Assembly (NCBI RefSeq): GCF_963082655.1
Contig: NC_081556.1
Coordinates: 155,622,578-155,686,577, forward strand
Direction: 5' to 3'
DNA from: Stomoxys calcitrans
Lineage: Eukaryota > Arthropoda > Insecta > Diptera > Muscidae
DNA length: 64,000 nt
Part shown: one piece after another, positions 10,950-22,984 of the stretch
How the letters are laid out: each line of letters starts with the position of its first letter
Numbering within the stretch: the stretch's first letter is position 1
The notes under the pieces: generated by a model
Database searches by the model: none
What the model was told of the DNA's origin: nothing
The model's input: only the letters and a program-made list of their open reading frames with translations
Program-made: the position numbers and the translations under genes

Positions 10950-12490
10950 AATGTACCCGAAGCACTAAGTTCGGCTGTGCTGAACTTTGGATATCCACCA
11001 CAATGAATACATTTATTATCCATTTGATTAAAATCATACTTTGTCTATATTAATATTCAAGTATGGGCCGATTTGGATCATATAAAGTCTAGGTGCGGAG
11101 AAGCCTTATACAATTCACAGTATCAAATTTTAGGCGAAATCGGGTAATAAATAAGGTCCATATGGCGGCTATATCCCAATATCGAGAGGGCTTGTTCAAC
11201 TCCATGTTCTTAATCCGATCTGGACCAAATTTAGTTCGGATAGCGGGAATCTAGTCCAACTCACTGTTATAAATTTCGGCGAAATAGGGAAATGCGGCTT
11301 TTGGGATTAAGACCCTTAATTGGCAGATTGGTCAATATGGCAGCTATATCTAAATGTGGTCTGATCTCGACCATGTTGGCTTCGGACAATGAGGTCTAGG
11401 TCAAATCACTGTTCCAAATTACATCGAAATCGCGTAATAAATGGAAAGTTATATAGGCTAAAAACCCTATTTCGACAAAACGGTCCACATGACAGCTATA
11501 TCTAAATATGGTCCGATGTGGACCATGTTCAGTTCGGGCAATGAGAGGCCCGAAATTGGTTTTATTCCAACATTAACCGACCTGGACCATGTTGGGTTTG
11601 AATGTCGACAAGCACAATAAAACTCACTGTTCCAAATTTAAGCGAAATCGGGTAATAAATGTAAATATTGTCCGACATGTACCATACGCATTCCCTGTTC
11701 TAAATGTCCAATAATATTGGGCGATAAACGCGTCTGTCTAGGCTTAATACTCTTAATCGGTAGATCGGTCTATATGGAAGCTATATCTAATTATGGCCCA
11801 TTATGACCTATATTTTATTCGGATATCTGAGACCCTAGTATAACTCTCGGTTTCCTGTTTCAGCGAAATCGGATAATAAAATCGGCTTTAATGGGTTTGG
11901 AGGCCACCGTAGCGCAGAGGTTACCATGTCCACCTATGACGCTGAACGCCTGGGTTCGAATCCTGGCGAGACCATCAGTACCTTGCCATGTAAAACTTCT
12001 CTCCAAAGAGGTGTCGCAATGCAGCTCGCCGTTCGGACTCGGCTATAAAAAAAGGAGGCTCCTTATCGTTGAGCTTAAACTTGAATCGGACTGCACTCAT
12101 TGATATGTGAAAAGTTTGCCCCTGTTCCTTAATGGAATGTTCATGGGCAAAATTTGCAATTTTTAATCGGTTTAAGACCCCAAACCAGGAGATCGGTCTA
12201 TATGACAACTGTATCTAAGTATAGGCCGATTTTACTCGTTCAAGAACTTAGCCTGTGTATAGTGAAAATACGAATCAAATTTTAGCTCAGTGTCTCAGTT
12301 TTTAAAGGGTGTAGCGTGATTACAACAGACGGACACACAGACGGCAGATACACGGTCATTGTTAAATCGTCTTAGAATTTGACGACAATCCAGAATCAAT
12401 ATACTTTGTAGGATCGGAAATGGAAACTTTGATGAGTTGCAAACAAAAAGGCAAAATTAAGATACCCCCTATCTTATGGTGGTTTGATCT
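10950..12490 (+). repeat. Family R repeat, interrupted by a SINE
   Basis: Opens with AAGCACTAAGTTCGGCTGTGC and repeats units with GGCAGCTATAT and AAATCGGGTAATAAAT. It closes after CAGACGGACACACAGACGG with AATATACTTTGTAGGATCGG and CCCCTATCTTATGGTGG. A complete-looking SINE (11902-12164) sits inside and is therefore younger than this copy. Confidence 0.8.
11902..12164 (+). mobile_element. Family S tRNA-derived SINE with A and B boxes
   Basis: The head reads GGCCACCGTAGCGCAGAGGT, with an A-box-like TAGCGCAGAGG at about 11910-11920. A B box GGTTCGAATCC is at 11953-11963, so the head is tRNA-like with an internal pol III promoter. The body (CTTCTCTCCAAAGAGGTGTC, AAAAAGGAGGCTCCTTATCG) and 3' end (TTAATGGAATGTTCATGGGC) match other copies. 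About 58 nt present in the other copies between the head and body (AAAATTTTCAGCGGTGG onward) is missing here. It is nested in family R. Confidence 0.85.
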
Positions 12491-13376
12491 TTTTAAGTTT
12501 CTGCCTATGAAAAGAAACCGTGCAAAAAACTTGGCAAATGCGATCAATGGTGGATGGTATACAAGATTCACCCCGTCCGAACCTAGCTCGTTCTTACTTG
12601 TTTTCTAATGGTCTCGCCAGTATTCAAACCACCATTGATCGCATTTGTCGAGTTCTTTCCCGGCATCTCTTTTTAGACAAACAAAGGATAAAAGGAAAGA
12701 ATTGCTATGCTAATTGAATTGAGTGTTGGAGACCACAGTAGAAGTCTATTTGTAAAATTTCAGCGAAATCGAATAAGAATTGGGCCTTTTAGGGGCTCAA
12801 AAAGTAAAATAGGGAGATCGGTTTATAGGGGAGCTGTATCAGGCTGAAGACCGATTCAGACCATATTTGACACGTATATTGAAGGTCATGGGAGAAGCGG
12901 ATAATAATTACGCCCTCTTAAGGCTCAAGCAGTCAAGATCCCAGATCAGTTTATAAGGCAGCTATATCAGGTTATGGACCGATTTGAATCATATTTGGAA
13001 GTCATAGCAATTGTTAGAAGTCATAACAAAACATCTCATGCAAAATTTCAGCCAAATCGGATAAGAATTTCGTCCTCTAGTGGCTCAAGAAGTCAAGATC
13101 CCAGATCGGTTTATATGGCAGCTATATGAAAACATGGACCGACATGGTCCATTTACAATCCCAACCTACCTACACTAATAAGAAGTATTTGTGTACAACT
13201 TCAAGCCGATATCTTTACTCCTTCGAATGTCAGCGTGCTTTCGACAGACAAACGGACAGACAGACGAACCAGAATATATATACTTTATGGGGCCTTAGAC
13301 GAATATTTTGAGGAGTTACAAATAGAATGACGAAGTTAGTATACCCCCATCCCATGGTGGAGGGTATAAAAAAGAG
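12490..13376 (+). repeat. Family R repeat, two abutting pieces
   Basis: 12490-12720 is an end piece (AGACAAACAAAGGATAAAAG). 12760-13376 is a unit array with ATCGGTTTATATGGCAGCTA, the GACAGACAAACGGACAGACA block, and the terminal CCATGGTGGAGGGTATAAAA. Confidence 0.75.
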
Positions 13377-13377
13377 A

Positions 13378-13613
13378 AAAAAATTTTCAGCGGTGGTTTT
13401 CCCCTCTTAATGCTGGCAACATTTGTGAAGTACTATGCCATGTAAAACTTCTCTCCAAAGAGGTGTCGCACTGTGGCACGCCGTTCGGACTCGGCTATAA
13501 AAAGGAGGCCCCTTATCATTGAGTTTAAAACTTGAATCCGACTACACTCATTGATCGGTGAGAAGTTTGCCCCTGTCCCTTAATGGAATGTTCATGGGCA
13601 AAATTTCCAATTT
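13378..13613 (+). mobile_element. Family S SINE, lacking the tRNA head
   Basis: Starts in the body (AAAAATTTTCAGCGGTGGTT) and runs through ATGCTGGCAACATTTGTGAA to the 3' block TTAATGGAATGTTCATGGGC. Both promoter boxes are absent, as in a 5'-truncated retroposed copy. It lies directly against the end of the preceding family R copy. Confidence 0.75.
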
Positions 13614-13790
13614 TCAAATTGAAAATAAAATGGGAATGGTATCTCATCAAACCAATACACTAAACGCAAGACTTAAATTGTTCACTAATTTGGTCAATGG
13701 TCGCAGCATTTTGCTAATAAAGTACACATCAGACAAAATTAACCGTTTCGTTCAATAATACCGAAAATATCAAAAATCCAATGCTGCACC

Positions 13791-14257
13791 CAGAGAAATT
13801 AGTCTGCTGATATTAGCAAACACTATCCTCTGATTTTAAATTTAAAATCTTAAACGTTTGAATAAATCCATACAAAATTATTGAGCTTCAAAACAAAAAT
13901 TGAGACATTTTCTATATATTAATAATTTTTTTTTTTCAAATTGTTGGAGCTAATTTTTTTGTTTAAAAGCATATATAGTGATAGTTAATTTTTCTGCTGT
14001 TATCTAAAATCGTTCAAAAATTATCAAATTGCAAAAAATTTTACTCTATATGTTTAAAAGATAGAAAAAAACTATGGATTATAAAAATTGTTGAAATACT
14101 TATTAAATATTTGAGGTTTCATTAACTTTTACTAATTGAAAACAGACGGAAATATTTTCTGTTTTAGCAAACAATTACTTCTGTCCCGTCCCATTTTCTG
14201 CAGACTTTCTGCTGTTACAGCAAGCATTTTTGCTGTTTTTACTAACAAATTTCTCTG
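13791..14257. mobile_element. Family T element with 10 bp terminal inverted repeats
   Basis: The left end CAGAGAAATT (13791-13800) and the right end AATTTCTCTG (14248-14257) are exact inverted repeats 467 bp apart. Inside are TTAGTCTGCTGATATTAGCA, TCTGCAGACTTTCTGCTGTT and CATTTTTGCTGTTTTTACTA, which tie it to family T. No transposase frame and no obvious target-site duplication are visible. Confidence 0.55.
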
Positions 14258-14637
14258 TAGCTATGTCACTCTGCAACACCTAGGCAAACTGAAAACTACG
14301 TTCAGGATATGTCAAAACATTTTGTATGGCAACGAAAATTTTGATAGAGCTGCGTGCCGGCCTTCAAACTTCTATCAAACGCTGTGGCGTATGAGATATT
14401 TATATAAACTAAATGTTAATCATACGCAACCAATTTCAAAAACACGTCAATCTTTAAGACAGCTTAAGCTAATTAAAATACTACTACAATCAAAAAGGAT
14501 TTTTTTGATTAATATAAAAAATAAAATAAATAAGGACAAGACCAGCAAAAATGTGAATTTATTCAAAAGTACTGCACTATACCAGTCCATTTCATATGGT
14601 TCACCTAATGTTACCGTTCACTTCTTCCCTCATACGT

Positions 14638-14745
14638 AAGGCGCCTTATCATTTAAGCTTATCTTGCTAAGAGTAGCACTCGTTGACGTGAGAAAAAAAT
14701 TCCTCATTGTTCCTTAATATCACGTTCGTGGAAAAAGCGAAATAT
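14638..14745 (+). mobile_element. 3' fragment of family S SINE
   Basis: GGCGCCTTATCATTTAAGCT and TGTTCCTTAATATCACGTTC are diverged forms of the SINE 3' part. It is a degenerate remnant. Confidence 0.45.
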
Positions 14746-14749
14746 AATG

Positions 14750-16620
14750 CTGAAGAAATCGAAATATAACACATCAATTGTTTATGACATTCGCAAGGAA
14801 ATCAAAGTTAATAGAAAACGTAGAAAATATATTACGAAAATTATCACAAACTTTTCGCAGGTATAGACATAAAAAATTGACTGTCAAAGCAGACAATTGA
14901 TCTTTGTACAATGTGCAAAATGGTATATGGACTGCGGTTTGAAAGGTACATATTGATTTAAAGGAATGTCCATATACTCACTCGTTTCTGTATATGTATG
15001 TATCTGCATGTACATATCACACTCCATGACTTGACAATACAAAAATACACACATGTGCGTGTGTTTAAATAGCCATTGAATAGAGCGAACCCTTCGATTA
15101 AAATCTGTTCCCCTTAACTATTGCATTCAAATCACGAATTCCTATCAAATTTATAAAAAAAACACAACCTCAAACATTTCCTTCAAAAATCATTGCAAAG
15201 ACTCACCCCACCCTATGCGGAGAAGTGCAAAAGTAGCCTTCAATGGTAGAAACATAAAGCGTCATAAATACTCAAGCCTAACTAGAAACTCAAAAGTTCT
15301 TCTTTGCTTGGAAAATATGTCTCAGGGGATCGGTTGGGCAAACGGTAATGGCCAACCAACAGAGATAACAAGGACGCCATACAACCCAACACAAATAATA
15401 GTGATTTCTATGGTGTGATAAAAACAAAACGGGAAAAACAAACAACACAGAAACCTTCATGTTTAACCTAAAAACATCACCAAAGTACACTGGGTAGATA
15501 GATAGTCAAGCAGGCAGGCAGTTCGTCAGTCTATTGTTTTTTCCATGTTGCGACGAAAGGGGGATAGATAGATGGCTTTTGTTGTGTTGTGGTACGCCAG
15601 ATTCCTTTACAACACACCCTCTCCTCCCCCGCCCCATTCGCTAACCAATTTGGCATTTACATTCCTGCATACAACATTTGTATGCTGTATGACTGTAGGT
15701 TTGTTAACTATTTAACATTTCTTCTCATCGGGAGTCAAAAGACGATTACAATGAATGTGCTGAATAATGTTTTATTACCTTTTTCACAATTTCCTTAGCC
15801 TTCTTCTTCATATCCTTTTTTATTGTGCTCATAACAGTTTCAACAATAATTTCAATCTTTTTCGGTTTATGTGCTACGCTCACCCACCCACGTACACACT
15901 GACAGTGACAAAGCCAGAGCCAGAGAGTCGGGCTTGTTTATCTCCAATGCTTGTAACAGTAATGCATGCATGCGTTAATGTTGCTGCTGTCAATGGGTGG
16001 TAGTGTAGATTGAACTTTTGTTGGGTGGTGATGGTGATGGTAAAACTGATGGTGGAGGTGGACTTGTGTGGAGATAACGTCTTGTGTTTCCTTTTCGCTT
16101 ATTTTCTTGTTTAGAATTGTCTACAATGTATAACGTTGCTGTGATGGTGATGCCTATGGAGATGATGTGGATGTTGATGATGGTATGTGGTAGTAGTGGT
16201 GCCAGTGTTGTTTACGTTTATGCCGCCTCTTATTGTGATGCTTCTTCTTCTTCTTATATGGTTTTGTTTACGTTTGCTCGCACGTATAGCATCGTATCAT
16301 TGCACAGCTTGAAAGATAACGGTAACGGCTTATGCTATGTTTGTGTTGTGTGCCGACAACGACTACCATGATAAACAAACGTCAAGAGGAAGTTTTGAAG
16401 TAAACGTTAGATGAAATAATGAGAGCAAGGGCAATTTTCCAAATTGGCAGATAAGCGAGCAAAGAGCAAAGAAGAAATGCAAAATAGTGAGAGTAAAACT
16501 GAGTTGAGATGAAAAGAGATGTGTATTTGGGTGGAAGTTTTTGTGTGTTTATAGAGATGATGTTCCTGTTCGGCTTCATGTTGCGGTAGTGTAACAATGC
16601 TGAACACAAAGTAACTTTTA
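14750..16620. other. Repeat-poor intergenic or intronic sequence, no gene recognised
   Basis: There are no copies of the window's repeat families. Short runs such as CTTCTTCTTCTT (about 16240) and many ATGGTGATG-like triplets occur around 16030-16200. The open frames here lack family features and good start contexts. The low repeat content contrasts with both flanks and could reflect regulatory or UTR sequence. Confidence 0.4.
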
Positions 16621-16630
16621 AAGTGCTTAC

Positions 16631-16711
16631 CGGAAGTCCAAAGTCTGGCAATTTTAGGGGTGGATGAGGACAACGGTTATGGTGGCTGTGGTGGTGTGCC
16701 GTGATTTATAT
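16631..16711 (-). promoter_or_regulatory. Possible minus-strand TATA box and short 5' UTR exon
   Basis: The minus strand has TATATAAA at about 16704-16711. About 75 nt downstream is a strong splice donor, TTCCG|GTAAGC, with the exon ending at 16631. A short noncoding first exon of a minus-strand gene would look like this, and the Ser/Gln-rich gene (start codon at 5095) lies downstream on that strand. The link is inference. Confidence 0.25.
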
Positions 16712-16719
16712 AAACCAAA

Positions 16720-17790
16720 GACTGAAAAAATTTTCACATAATCCACTTTTCGATATTTTAACGGCATTTGCTTTGGCCATTTTCAGACATGGCATAAATA
16801 TTTAATGAATATTTGCCTCTTTGACGTTCCAATGATTATTGCGATGATTGCATCACGTTTAGCAATCTAAATCAATAAATAAAAGGCCAATCAAATAATC
16901 ATTTTATTTATATTGACACATAAAATTAAACAAAAAAAAATTGCCAAATTATAGAAAAACGCCTTGTGCTTTGCACAAATTATTCCAATATATTTGCTGA
17001 CTAACTAACACTCCAACGTTTTACACATTTCACTTTAAATTTTTAGATACATAGACCAAAAGGTGTTGGTTTTGGCTACTACGAGTAACTTCTATTGTGT
17101 GTGTCTGCTTTTTGGGTATTTTTTCCCTTCTTTCTTCCTTTCTATTTTGATTTAATCTTCAATATTCCCCGAGGAACACTGGCCAAGTGTGTTTACCGTT
17201 ATTTAATGCTATTCAAAGCGAGCACCGAAAGCAACTGAGTTCTGTGTAAATTATACTCAAGATAAATTGTCCTCCTGGAGCGTAACACAGACTCGCACGC
17301 CACCATTTGTTGTTAACGCTGGAGAATCTCCATATAAATTCATGGTCTTTCGTATTTTGGGCATCTGCTCCTTACTCCTCCTGCTCGATGATGCACTTGC
17401 GCAATTTTGCAAAAATCAGTTTGGGTATTTTTAATTTCTCACCAAATCGAACACTCGCACATACGAATACGCGAAGAGATGACACACTCAGCAGACAACA
17501 AGACGGCGACACAGTAGAGGCATGTGTTTTTTTTGGTCCGGCTGCTGCTGTTGACACCCCTTGAGAGGATGTGATGTTATTCAGTGTCTTACTGACTTGT
17601 CTTCCGTTTGCGGTGGATGGCAGGCATGTCAATGTGCGGGAAATCTTTTAAATACACTAAATCCGTATGTAAACAAAAACATGTAATGAGGATATTTATA
17701 CACTTCAAGGAAAGGGATGTCATTGCTACGGCACCTAAGGATGTGTTGCATGTACTCTGATAAAACTACTAATTAATAAATTAATTTAAA
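16720..17790. other. Repeat-poor sequence, no gene recognised
   Basis: AT-rich to about 17170, then more balanced around 17270-17640. A minus-strand open frame of 86 codons ending at 17632 has no recognisable features. It could be another noncoding first exon, but no splice site is convincing. Confidence 0.35.
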
Positions 17791-17794
17791 TAAA

Positions 17795-17905
17795 AAACAA
17801 GTAAAAAGGCGTTTAATGCGGCCGGACCGTCATAATCTGGTGAAAATTTAATAATTTATGGCCCCAAAGCAACTTTATCGAAGTATGGTCCGTATTTCAA
17901 ATGAA
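17795..17905 (+). repeat. Family R left-end fragment
   Basis: AACAAGTAAAAAGGCGTTTA followed by GGTGAAAATTTAATAATTTA matches the start of the copy at 6328. Confidence 0.55.
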
Positions 17906-17949
17906 GAATTGCAAATAGGAACAAATAATTGCCCTGTCGATGTAGAAAT

Positions 17950-18185
17950 TTGGAAGAGAAAATGAACTTGTTTGGGTCATATCCTACGCCGACCGCGCGA
18001 TGATATTGCGAGAAATGTCATAGACTGGAACCCGCAAGGACGGCGAGGGAGAGGATGCCCGCTGTACGAAAAGAGAGTTGGAATTATCTCATATATCGTG
18101 GAATCAAGCCAACGATAGAGCTTGATGGAGAGAGCTTGTTGATGTTCGCACTGAACAGTAAATATAGGACATGTATGTATAAATA
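17950..18185 (+). pseudogene. 3' end of an RTE-type LINE ORF
   Basis: With frame shifts it reads HILRRPRDDIARNVIDWNPQ and then GRRGRGCP. This IG-H-LR ... WNP-G-R-RGRP pattern is the C-terminal tail of RTE-like non-LTR retrotransposons. The frame then breaks at LMERA. Only the last 80 or so codons remain. Confidence 0.7.
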
Positions 18186-18532
18186 CAACATACACTGATA
18201 GAAAAATGAAGGTACTTTGCTGGTACCGGTATTATTTTGTTCGCGCCATTGGCAAAGATTTTTATTACCATTTAGTATCAATTCAATACCAGATAAAGGA
18301 GTCTGTTAACAATTGACGGCGTCACATTTTTATTTTTGTTATCGCGCCAGAAGTGTTGTTGAGCTTTGTACTTAAAATATTGTCGTCATTATAAAATATT
18401 TGTTAAACAAATAAAAACTAAATAAAAAACGTTGCTGTGTTGGTGCATTCATATAAAATCCACTTCTGGGAATCAATGGATATATTTAGAATGAATTGCT
18501 GAATTGAGGTTGGTCACAGTGTAATATTCTTT

Positions 18533-19555
18533 TTTATACCCTCCACCATAGGATGGGGGTGTAATAATTTCGTCATTCTGTTTGTAACACCTCGAAATAT
18601 GCGTCTTAGACCCCATTAAGTAAATATATTCTTGATCGTCAAATCATTTTAAGTCGATCTTGCCATGTCCGTCCGTCTGTCGAAAGCATGCTAACTTTCG
18701 AAGGAGTAAAGCTAGGCGCTTGGAATTTTGCACAAATACCTTTTATTACTGTAGGTCAGTTGGGATTATAAATGGGCTAAATCTTGGGTCTTGACTTCTT
18801 GAGCCTCTAGAGGACGCAATTCTCGTCCGATTTGACTGAAACCTTGCACGTGGTGTTATGGTATTACTTCCAACAACAGTGTTAAGTATGATTCAAATCG
18901 GTTCCTAATCTGGTATATTCCCCATATAAACCGATCTTGGATCTTGACTTCTTGAACCAATAGAGCGCGCAATTCTCATCCGATTTGGCTGAAATATAAC
19001 ATGAGGTGTTTTGTTATGTCTTTCAATAACTGTGTTAAGTATGGCGCAAATCGGTTCATAACCTGATATAGCTGTCATATAAACCGATCCTGGATCTTGA
19101 CTTCTTGAGCCTCTAAAGGATATAAACCGATCTAGGATCTTGACTTCTTGAGCCTCTAGAGGGCGCAATTCTCATCCGATTTGGCAGACATTTTGTACAA
19201 CGGTTTCTCTCATGACCTTCAACATACGTGTCCAATATGGTCTGAATGGATCAATAGCTTGATACAGATCCCATATAAACCTATCTCCCGATTTTGCTTC
19301 TTGAGACACTACAAGGCGCAATTCTTATCCGAATGAACTGAAATATCACACAATGACTTCTACAATGTTCAGCATTCATTTATGGTCCGAGTCGGACTAT
19401 AACTTAATATAGCTCCAATAGCATAACATTTCTTATTCAATATTCTTTTTTTGCCTAAAAAGAGATACCGCGCATAGAACTCGACAAATGTGATTCATCG
19501 TGAAGGGTATATAAGATTCGGCCCAGCCGAACTTAGCACGCTCTTACTTTTTTAT
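18533..19555 (-). repeat. Family R repeat, reverse copy
   Basis: The plus strand starts TATACCCTCCACCATAGGAT and ends CCGAACTTAGCACGCTCTTA, the inverse of the copy at 32590. Several internal units carry ATATAAACCGATC and TTGACTTCTTGAGCCTCTA. One unit is partly duplicated at about 19080-19170. Confidence 0.8.
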
Positions 19556-19618
19556 CTAGCCAAATAATTTTTCCGTTCATCTTTAACGAACCGTATTCTA
19601 TCAAGTAATATAGAAAAC

Positions 19619-19870
19619 TATTACATAATGACCAGGTAGTGTACCCTAAACAGCTGAGTACAATTTTTCTCGCGAAATGCACTATCTTTCAACGAATTTT
19701 GGTTGTGTGTGCGTATTATAGTTAAGAACGATAATACATAGCGACGAAAAATTGCGCGAACAAGTGACATCCACAAAATCAGAGTTGCACTAATCACTGA
19801 TTTTGACAGATAGTGCACTCAAAATTTTGTTGTTTGTCAACTGCCACTACCTGTAAATGAATATTTCTTG
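19619..19870 (+). mobile_element. Family M MITE (CAGGTAGTG), complete copy
   Basis: CAGGTAGTG at 19633-19641 faces CACTACCTG at 19845-19853. Sequence outside these motifs (ACATAAT on the left, TAAATGAATAT on the right) is shared by other copies, so the element extends slightly further. Inside are CAGCTGAG, TTTTTCTCGCGAAATGCACT and the second half ATCACTGATTTTGACAGATA. It has no ORF. Confidence 0.75.
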
Positions 19871-20019
19871 TAGAAAAGTGCCAAATAATAAAGCAAACAA
19901 CAAACGATCGACATGACACAATACACAAAAAAAAACAACCTACACGTTTCTAGCGGACATTGACACGGACATGGCAGACAAGGCATATTGCCGGCAGCAC
20001 AAGGAGTGCTGACAAAGAA

Positions 20020-20765
20020 AACTTGTTGACCACGTGCAACACAATTGGCCGGTCAGTGGTAAGTTATGGTCCGTTATCTATATGACACTCAGTGAAATAA
20101 TATTCAGATCTGTCAGAATCCCTTTCTTCGAAGTGCAACGGGCTGTCTCCTCAGTTCTCGCGTGGACCACCTCCATCAGGAGACAAAGACCCTACCGTGC
20201 GTAGACATAACTACATGCTGTCTAAGCAATACCTTCTAGTCTGTTCTCGCAGTGATTGTCCAAATCATTTTGTGGACAGGTATCCACCGCCCAGAAGCCT
20301 CAAGATGGATCTTCATGGTCTACAGCAAAAGGTTCAGCGCTTAAAGCTGGCAAACTATCGATATTTGCAACATTCGATATTTCTAATAATAACAATCGAT
20401 ACTATCGTTTATTTCCTTCCCATCACCTATATTTAACATGAAAATGAGATGTAACCAATCAGGATATCGGTTTGTATTGTGTGTGGACCGATTAAAATCA
20501 AAGTCAGGTTGAAATTATGAGTGAAATGATTGTACAAAATTGAATTCTAATCGGATGAAAATTGAGCCCTCAAAGGCATGCTTTGAGCCACCTATCGCAC
20601 CAGATGAAATTGACCTCCCCCGGCAAACCAGAGTATTTCTGGCTCCATTCCAGCAGTAGCTGCAACCTCAACTTCTACACAGCAAGTATTGATGCCAATG
20701 TGCAGGATGCGTGTCCCGATTGTGAACAGAAACCACACGTTACCTGGCTAGGCATACCCGGAAAA
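20020..20765 (+). pseudogene. Degenerate jockey-like LINE, RT 3' part
   Basis: 20020-20345 matches the LINE at 30290-30600 (ATTGGCCGGTCAGTGGTAAG, GTGGACCACCTCCATCAGGA). 20560-20765 reads PDEIDLPRQTRVFLAP and then CPDCEQKPH, the C-terminal zinc-knuckle region. The stretch between (20345-20550) is unrelated AT-rich sequence, so the copy is deleted or split. Confidence 0.75.
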
Positions 20766-20779
20766 TCGAGGAGTTTCTG

Positions 20780-22120
20780 AATAAGCAAATTTGCATTTGA
20801 TTAGAATTTGATATTGCACCTGTATCAAATTTTTTTGGCTTTGGACCATTAACCGATATTGCAAAGAGCTTTCCCATACATCAAATCTATTTATGCGTGT
20901 GCGGTTTTGTGCTTAGGCAGCATTGACCTACAGAACAGCGATGGGTCAGTTTGTTTGGTTTGTCTATTTGCGCTCTTTTATTTTGATATTCGAAATCTTT
21001 TCGTGATTTTTCGAACATCTTCCAGCTCGAAATCATATTCAATGCTTTCCATTCAAAGAATAGAATAGCAAAGAACTTATAAAAGTTGAGCAAATGTGTG
21101 TTATTATTCAAAACACGTTGACTGATTAGTGGATCGCGATTTCTGTTACGCCATGTAACTTTGTCAAATTACTTAAGTTGTTTTGTAAGTTACAGGGGAA
21201 TGTCCTGCTGAATGAAATCAGCAGGTTTTTTTGTTTCAAAATTTATTATTTAAAAAAAGTAATCACGAAAAAATGTCGCGAAAGGCGAACATAGTTCCAG
21301 CCTTATTTTAAGAGATATCCTGCAGATATTCTTCGACAGTGGTTTTGTAATACCACAAATTCCAATGCAATACTGGGATTTCAGCTATTACTACTGGTTA
21401 TTTTCGGTATTTTCGACAGCTCTTTTTCGAAACATATGACATTTTCTAATTGAATTTATTATATTTTGAATTTGAATTTAACAAATTGCATACCACAATA
21501 AAATAATAAGAATGCTGACTACAATACAAATGCTGTAAAAAAAACCTGCTGTCAATTTAAGTTTGAAAAATCGATGTTCAAATCACTTCAAACGTACTGT
21601 AAACTTTGCGCAAAGTTGCAGTTGTTAACATTTTGATATTGTTCCAGTTCAATTATCGTTTAGCTTTGCACCATTGACGTTAAACTCCAAACAATTCTTT
21701 CTTTCATGTAAACGAATCATAACAACACGTTTTGCGTTACGTTCCGCAGTAATTTAATATTGCCTCACCATACGTTTCATTACATTACGTCGTAGATAAA
21801 TTACATATAAATAAAGAACTTTAAATTTACAGCTAAACTAGTTGGTGGCGCTTGTGAATATAGACAAATGAGTTATCCAAGAACATGACGCAAGCACAAT
21901 TCTGCTCTCAATGGCACGCTGTTTCCAATTTCTAAATATCCATTATTTACTTTCCCGCGAAGGAAACTATGGCATAATGCACGTATATAGGGTTACGACA
22001 GTCTTAGCTTCTAATATACATTTGTACATGCTTTCCTTTATTTCTTCTCTTTTTGTTGTAAATTTGATTTTTTTAATTTTTTTGGCAGAGCTGCTTGCTT
22101 TGAAGAAAAATTATCATAGT
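20780..22120. other. AT-rich intergenic sequence
   Basis: No gene is recognised. A block at 21195-21305 (AATGAAATCAGCAGGTTTTT, GTAATCACGAAAAAATGTCG) has a second copy at 50305-50425, so it is an unclassified low-copy repeat. Confidence 0.45.
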
Positions 22121-22124
22121 TCTT

Positions 22125-22230
22125 AACAATAATACACACACACAACCAAAATTCGTTGACAGATAGTGCACTTCGCGAGAAAAAATTGTACTCAGATGTT
22201 TACGGCACACTACATGGTAGTTACGTCATG
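22125..22230 (-). mobile_element. Family M MITE, partial reverse copy
   Basis: TTCGTTGACAGATAGTGCAC, CTTCGCGAGAAAAAATTGTA and GTTTACGGCACACTACATGG match one half of the family M element. The other half is absent. Confidence 0.65.
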
Positions 22231-22556
22231 AATACATGTGAGCAACATCACTTTCACCAACAAACACTCAGTTACAATTAGAAGTTTGGCGATCGCGTTT
22301 ATTTTGCATACGAAAATTATTTGTTGCATAGCGACTGTGGTTGTGCTCTCATGGGCGTCCCAAAATGTAAATTTTCCCTAGATGAAAAAACAAGTAATGA
22401 CGAAACGAACACATTTCGGCAAATTTATCCGTTTGTTTTTTTATGGAGTTTCAACGAGAAAAATAGTACCGGCCTTTATGACAGGTAGTTATGAATGTAA
22501 AGAGTAAACAATTGTACATTTCGATCACAAAAGTACCTTTCTAACTTCGTTTCAAT

Positions 22557-22798
22557 CAAGATATATTCATTTACAGGTAGTGGCAGTTGCCCAACAACAA
22601 AATATTGAGTGCACTATCTGTCAAAATCAGTGATTAGTGCAACTCTGATTTTGCATGTGTTACAAGTTTCGTTGTTTCTGTGGTTATAGTTCTTAACAAT
22701 AATACACACACACAACCAATACTCGTTGACAGAAGTGCATATCGCGGAAAAAATTTTACTCAGCTGTTTACGGTACACTATCTGGTAATTATGTCATG
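22557..22798 (-). mobile_element. Family M MITE, complete reverse copy upstream of the DNAJC21 gene
   Basis: Runs from CAAGATATATTCATTTACAGG to GGTAATTATGTCATG, with CAGGTAGTG and CACTATCTG near the ends and paired internal AGTGCACTATCTGTCAA / GACAG blocks. Its downstream end is 186 bp before the DNAJC21 start codon, so it lies in the likely promoter region. Confidence 0.75.
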
Positions 22799-22984
22799 TT
22801 CTATACCACTTCGCCAACCTCATTTACCATCCCTGTTTCAATCGTATTTGTTCATCTTCCCATATGTTTCCAACTTTTGCTATGTTGACACCACTGATGC
22901 CAATGTTTTGTTTTGCCTAGCGCCCTGGGAAAATAGCGCATGGTAGATTGCAAAATTCTAAACAAAAGATACGTAATCCCAAAA

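Noticed and set aside
11902..12000. Genuine tRNA genes at 11.9, 54.0 and 54.9 kb
   Set aside because: The A and B boxes are present, but the acceptor stem does not pair and each copy continues into the same long SINE body.
14136..14639. A 167-codon plus-strand ORF
   Set aside because: It starts inside family T repeat sequence and runs into a SINE 3' fragment; composition and content show no protein features.
16407..16673. An ORF beginning MSSSTPKIARLWTSG as a first coding exon
   Set aside because: Its first codon is TTG, not ATG, and the frame crosses a good donor at 16631; only a noncoding exon is plausible.
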